Origin: Acidimicrobiaceae bacterium
GTDB lineage: Bacteria > Actinomycetota > Acidimicrobiia > Acidimicrobiales > MedAcidi-G1
Assembly (NCBI GenBank): GCA_002714485.1
Contig: PAXM01000023.1
Coordinates: forward strand, 20,397-27,662
Direction of reading: 5' to 3'
DNA: 7,266 nt
The position numbers were made by a program, and so were the translations under genes. Shown here in pieces: positions 5,774-7,266 of this stretch. The notes beneath the pieces were generated by a model. The model was not told the DNA's origin. It searched no databases and saw nothing but the letters and a program-made list of their open reading frames with translations. The first letter of the stretch is position 1; the number at the start of each line of letters is the position of its first letter.

Positions 5774-5781
5774 AACACGAC

Positions 5782-6903
5782 ATGGCGAAACACGGCAGGA
5801 CGATGAGTGGCGGTGACCTCGAGGCGGGGGCCGAGCGCAATAAGGCGTTGGACATGGCCCTCGGCCAGATTGAGAAGCAGTTCGGCACCGGTGCCGTCAT
5901 GAAGATGGGCGACAAGGGCGCCATGTCGATCGAAACGGTGCCCACCGGGGCCCTTGCCCTCGACCTGGCCCTCGGGATCGGCGGCATCCCCCGGGGTCGG
6001 GTGGTGGAGATCTTCGGGCCAGAGGGCTCAGGAAAGACCACTCTGGCCACTCACGTAGTGGCCGAGGCCCAGCGCAACGGCGGTATCTGCGCTTACATCG
6101 ATGCCGAACATGCCATGGACCCGACCTACGCACGGGCTATCGGCGTCGACGTCGACGAACTCCTGATATCCCAGCCAGACACGGGTGAGCAAGCTCTCGA
6201 GATCGCCGACATGCTGATTCGCTCCGGAGCGCTGGACGTGGTGGTCATCGACTCGGTGGCCGCTCTGACCCCCCGGGCCGAGATCGAGGGCGAGATGGGC
6301 GACAGCCACGTCGGTCTCCAGGCACGCCTGATGTCCCAGGCACTACGCAAGCTCACTTCGAACCTCAACAAGTCCAAGACGATCTGTATCTTCATCAACC
6401 AACTGCGGGAAAAAATCGGTGTGATGTTCGGTTCACCGGAGACCACCCCCGGTGGTCGAGCGCTGAAGTTCTACTCGTCGGTCCGACTCGACATCCGTCG
6501 GATCGAGGCCATCAAGGACGGCGTTGAAGTGGTCGGCAACCGCACCAGGGTGAAGGTTGTCAAGAACAAGTGCGCCCCGCCGTTCCGGCAGGCCGAGTTC
6601 GACATCATGTACGGGCGGGGGATCAGCCGGGAAGGTTCAGTGGTTGACCTAGGGGTTGATCTGGGCATCGTGAAGAAGTCCGGAGCCTGGTACACGTACG
6701 AGGGCGAGCAGTTGGGGCAGGGTCGGGAGAACGCCAAGAAGTTCTTGGCCGACAACCCGGAGGTCATGGTCGAGATCACCGACCGGGTCTGGCGCGAAGT
6801 CAAGCCCGAAGAGCCCCAGGATGAGGTCGTCCCCGAGGAGGCCATCGTCGAGGCCGAGGACTTCTCCGAAGCCGACGACCTGCCCATTTCGTTGGACGAC
6901 TGA
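5782..6903 (+). CDS. recA: Recombinase RecA
   Basis: RecA forms ATP-bound filaments on single-stranded DNA, drives homologous pairing and strand exchange, and triggers LexA self-cleavage. The 373-residue protein is complete and shows every landmark. Walker A is GPEGSGKT at 79-86. The catalytic glutamate is E109 in YIDAEHAMDP, and Walker B is LDVVVIDS at 151-158. The L1 region is EIEGEMGDSHVGLQARLMSQ (167-186), and the L2 region is around NQLREKIGVMFGSPETTPGG (206-225). The C-terminal domain contains KCAPPFRQAEFDIMYGRGIS, and a strongly acidic tail (from about 341) is typical for the family and modulates activity. No intein interrupts it. It is preceded by the LexA box, a structured leader and GGAG, so it is transcribed separately from the cinA–thpR unit, with msrB reading away. 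recX, which often follows recA in Actinomycetota, is not present; miaB follows after 88 bp. Confidence 0.99.
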   Translation: MAKHGRTMSGGDLEAGAERNKALDMALGQIEKQFGTGAVMKMGDKGAMSIETVPTGALALDLALGIGGIPRGRVVEIFGPEGSGKTTLATHVVAEAQRNGGICAYIDAEHAMDPTYARAIGVDVDELLISQPDTGEQALEIADMLIRSGALDVVVIDSVAALTPRAEIEGEMGDSHVGLQARLMSQALRKLTSNLNKSKTICIFINQLREKIGVMFGSPETTPGGRALKFYSSVRLDIRRIEAIKDGVEVVGNRTRVKVVKNKCAPPFRQAEFDIMYGRGISREGSVVDLGVDLGIVKKSGAWYTYEGEQLGQGRENAKKFLADNPEVMVEITDRVWREVKPEEPQDEVVPEEAIVEAEDFSEADDLPISLDD

Positions 6904-6930
6904 CCCCTCCGGTCGTTCCGGGCGCTTCAC

Positions 6931-6977
6931 GGCCTCGGTACCACCCGCCCCCCGTGGGCTGGGTCGGTGCCGGGGCC
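6931..6977 (+). terminator. Strong hairpin after recA (candidate terminator)
   Basis: GGCCTCGGTACC (6931-6942) pairs with GGTGCCGGGGCC (6966-6977): 12 consecutive pairs, two of them G-U. Beyond a one-base bulge, ACCC (6943-6946) pairs with GGGT (6961-6964), leaving a 14-base loop. It begins 27 bases after the recA stop. Only a TTT at 6984-6986 follows and there is no real U-tract, so it would be a U-poor terminator of the kind proposed for high-GC actinobacteria, or an mRNA 3'-end stabiliser. Confidence 0.55.
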
Positions 6978-6978
6978 G

Positions 6979-6984
6979 TAGCCT
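6979..6984 (+). promoter_or_regulatory. Possible -10 element for a leaderless miaB transcript
   Basis: TAGCCT matches TANNNT and ends 7 bases before the GTG at 6992, placing a transcription start at or next to the start codon. No Shine-Dalgarno lies before the GTG. The -35 region would fall within the recA hairpin and shows no consensus. The same arrangement (TACCCT, 6 bases, ATG) is seen before the exchanger gene. Confidence 0.35.
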
Positions 6985-6991
6985 TTGTACC

Positions 6992-7266
6992 GTGGAGTCA
7001 CCGACCGAGCGTTCCTACGCCGTTCGCACCTATGGGTGCCAGATGAACGAGCACGACAGCGAGCGGATTGCCGGCCTGTTGGAGGCCGAAGGCATGATCC
7101 CAGCGGCTTCTGTGGAGGAGGCCGACGTCATCGTGCTCAACACCTGCTGCATCCGGGAGAACGCCGACAACAAGCTCTACGGAGCTCTCGGCCACCTCAA
7201 GGCACTGAAGGCTGAGCGCCCGGAGGTTCAGGTGGCGGTAGGGGGCTGTCTGGCCCAGAAGGACCG
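6992..7266 (+). CDS. miaB: tRNA-2-methylthio-N6-dimethylallyladenosine synthase MiaB, N-terminal part (3' truncated)
   Basis: MiaB is a radical-SAM methylthiotransferase that converts i6A37 to ms2i6A37 in tRNAs reading UNN codons. The window ends after 91 codons, so only the UPF0004 domain is seen. Its three auxiliary-cluster cysteines are present: C16 in RTYGCQMNEHDSE, C52 in LNTCCIRENA and C86 in VGGCLAQKD. The GCQMNEHDSER opening and NTCCIRENAD are typical of MiaB, whereas RimO (seen at 1383) has GCPKNQVDS and NTCAFID. The GTG at 6992 is chosen because it sits just ahead of the conserved strand (SYAVRTYGC) and agrees with the -10-like TAGCCT upstream; the frame stays open further upstream but would run back through the recA hairpin. 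The radical-SAM and TRAM domains should lie to the right of the window. Confidence 0.93.
   Translation, partial: MESPTERSYAVRTYGCQMNEHDSERIAGLLEAEGMIPAASVEEADVIVLNTCCIRENADNKLYGALGHLKALKAERPEVQVAVGGCLAQKD

Noticed and set aside
6985..7215. Open frame on the + strand at the right edge starting TTG
   Set aside because: It is a shifted reading of miaB; the frame starting at GTG 6992 gives the conserved MiaB N-terminus and runs to the window end.
1..7266. CRISPR arrays, tRNA/rRNA genes, insertion sequences, toxin–antitoxin or defence genes
   Set aside because: No spaced direct repeats, cloverleaf-like segments, terminal inverted repeats, transposase or defence-type motifs were seen; all coding space is filled by housekeeping genes.

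Overview
The window is about 7.3 kb of GC-rich (roughly two-thirds G+C by eye), gene-dense bacterial chromosome. Everything recognisable is a conserved housekeeping gene. The order ftsK – (Na+/Ca2+ exchanger) – rimO – pgsA – cinA – thpR – (msrB, opposite strand) – recA – miaB resembles the ftsK-to-recA/miaB neighbourhood of Actinomycetota. The operator upstream of recA is of the GAAC-N4-GTTC type used by LexA in Actinomycetota and Bacillota, not the CTGT-N8-ACAG type of Enterobacteria. A deep-branching high-GC actinobacterium, for example a marine Acidimicrobiia-like lineage, is the best guess, but the taxon is inferred and not proven.

Layout. Bases 2-352 hold the 3' end of ftsK, encoding the DNA-reading gamma domain; its 5' part lies outside the window. 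From 428 to 5084 five genes run on the + strand with very short gaps: a CaCA-family exchanger, rimO (S12 methylthiotransferase), pgsA (phosphatidylglycerophosphate synthase), cinA (pyrophosphatase/NMN deamidase type) and thpR (2'-5' RNA ligase-like cyclic phosphodiesterase). They probably form one transcription unit, with rimO and pgsA overlapping by ATGA. msrB lies on the - strand, tail to tail with thpR (6 bp apart) and head to head with recA. recA is complete and has its own 5' region with a LexA box, a plausible promoter around that box, a structured leader and a clear ribosome binding site. A strong hairpin follows recA. The start of miaB runs off the right edge and has an extended -10-like element directly in front of it.

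Functionally the genes cover chromosome segregation (FtsK), recombination and the SOS response (RecA), translation fidelity through ribosomal protein and tRNA methylthiolation (RimO, MiaB), phospholipid synthesis (PgsA), nucleotide and RNA-end repair (CinA, ThpR), methionine-sulfoxide repair (MsrB) and cation transport.

I found no mobile element, CRISPR array, rRNA or tRNA, and no sign of a new multi-gene system. The most interesting material is regulatory: a LexA box shared by recA and msrB, a second box inside msrB with the same 12-base core, a UACG-capped hairpin in the recA leader, and a compact recA–miaB junction that lacks recX.
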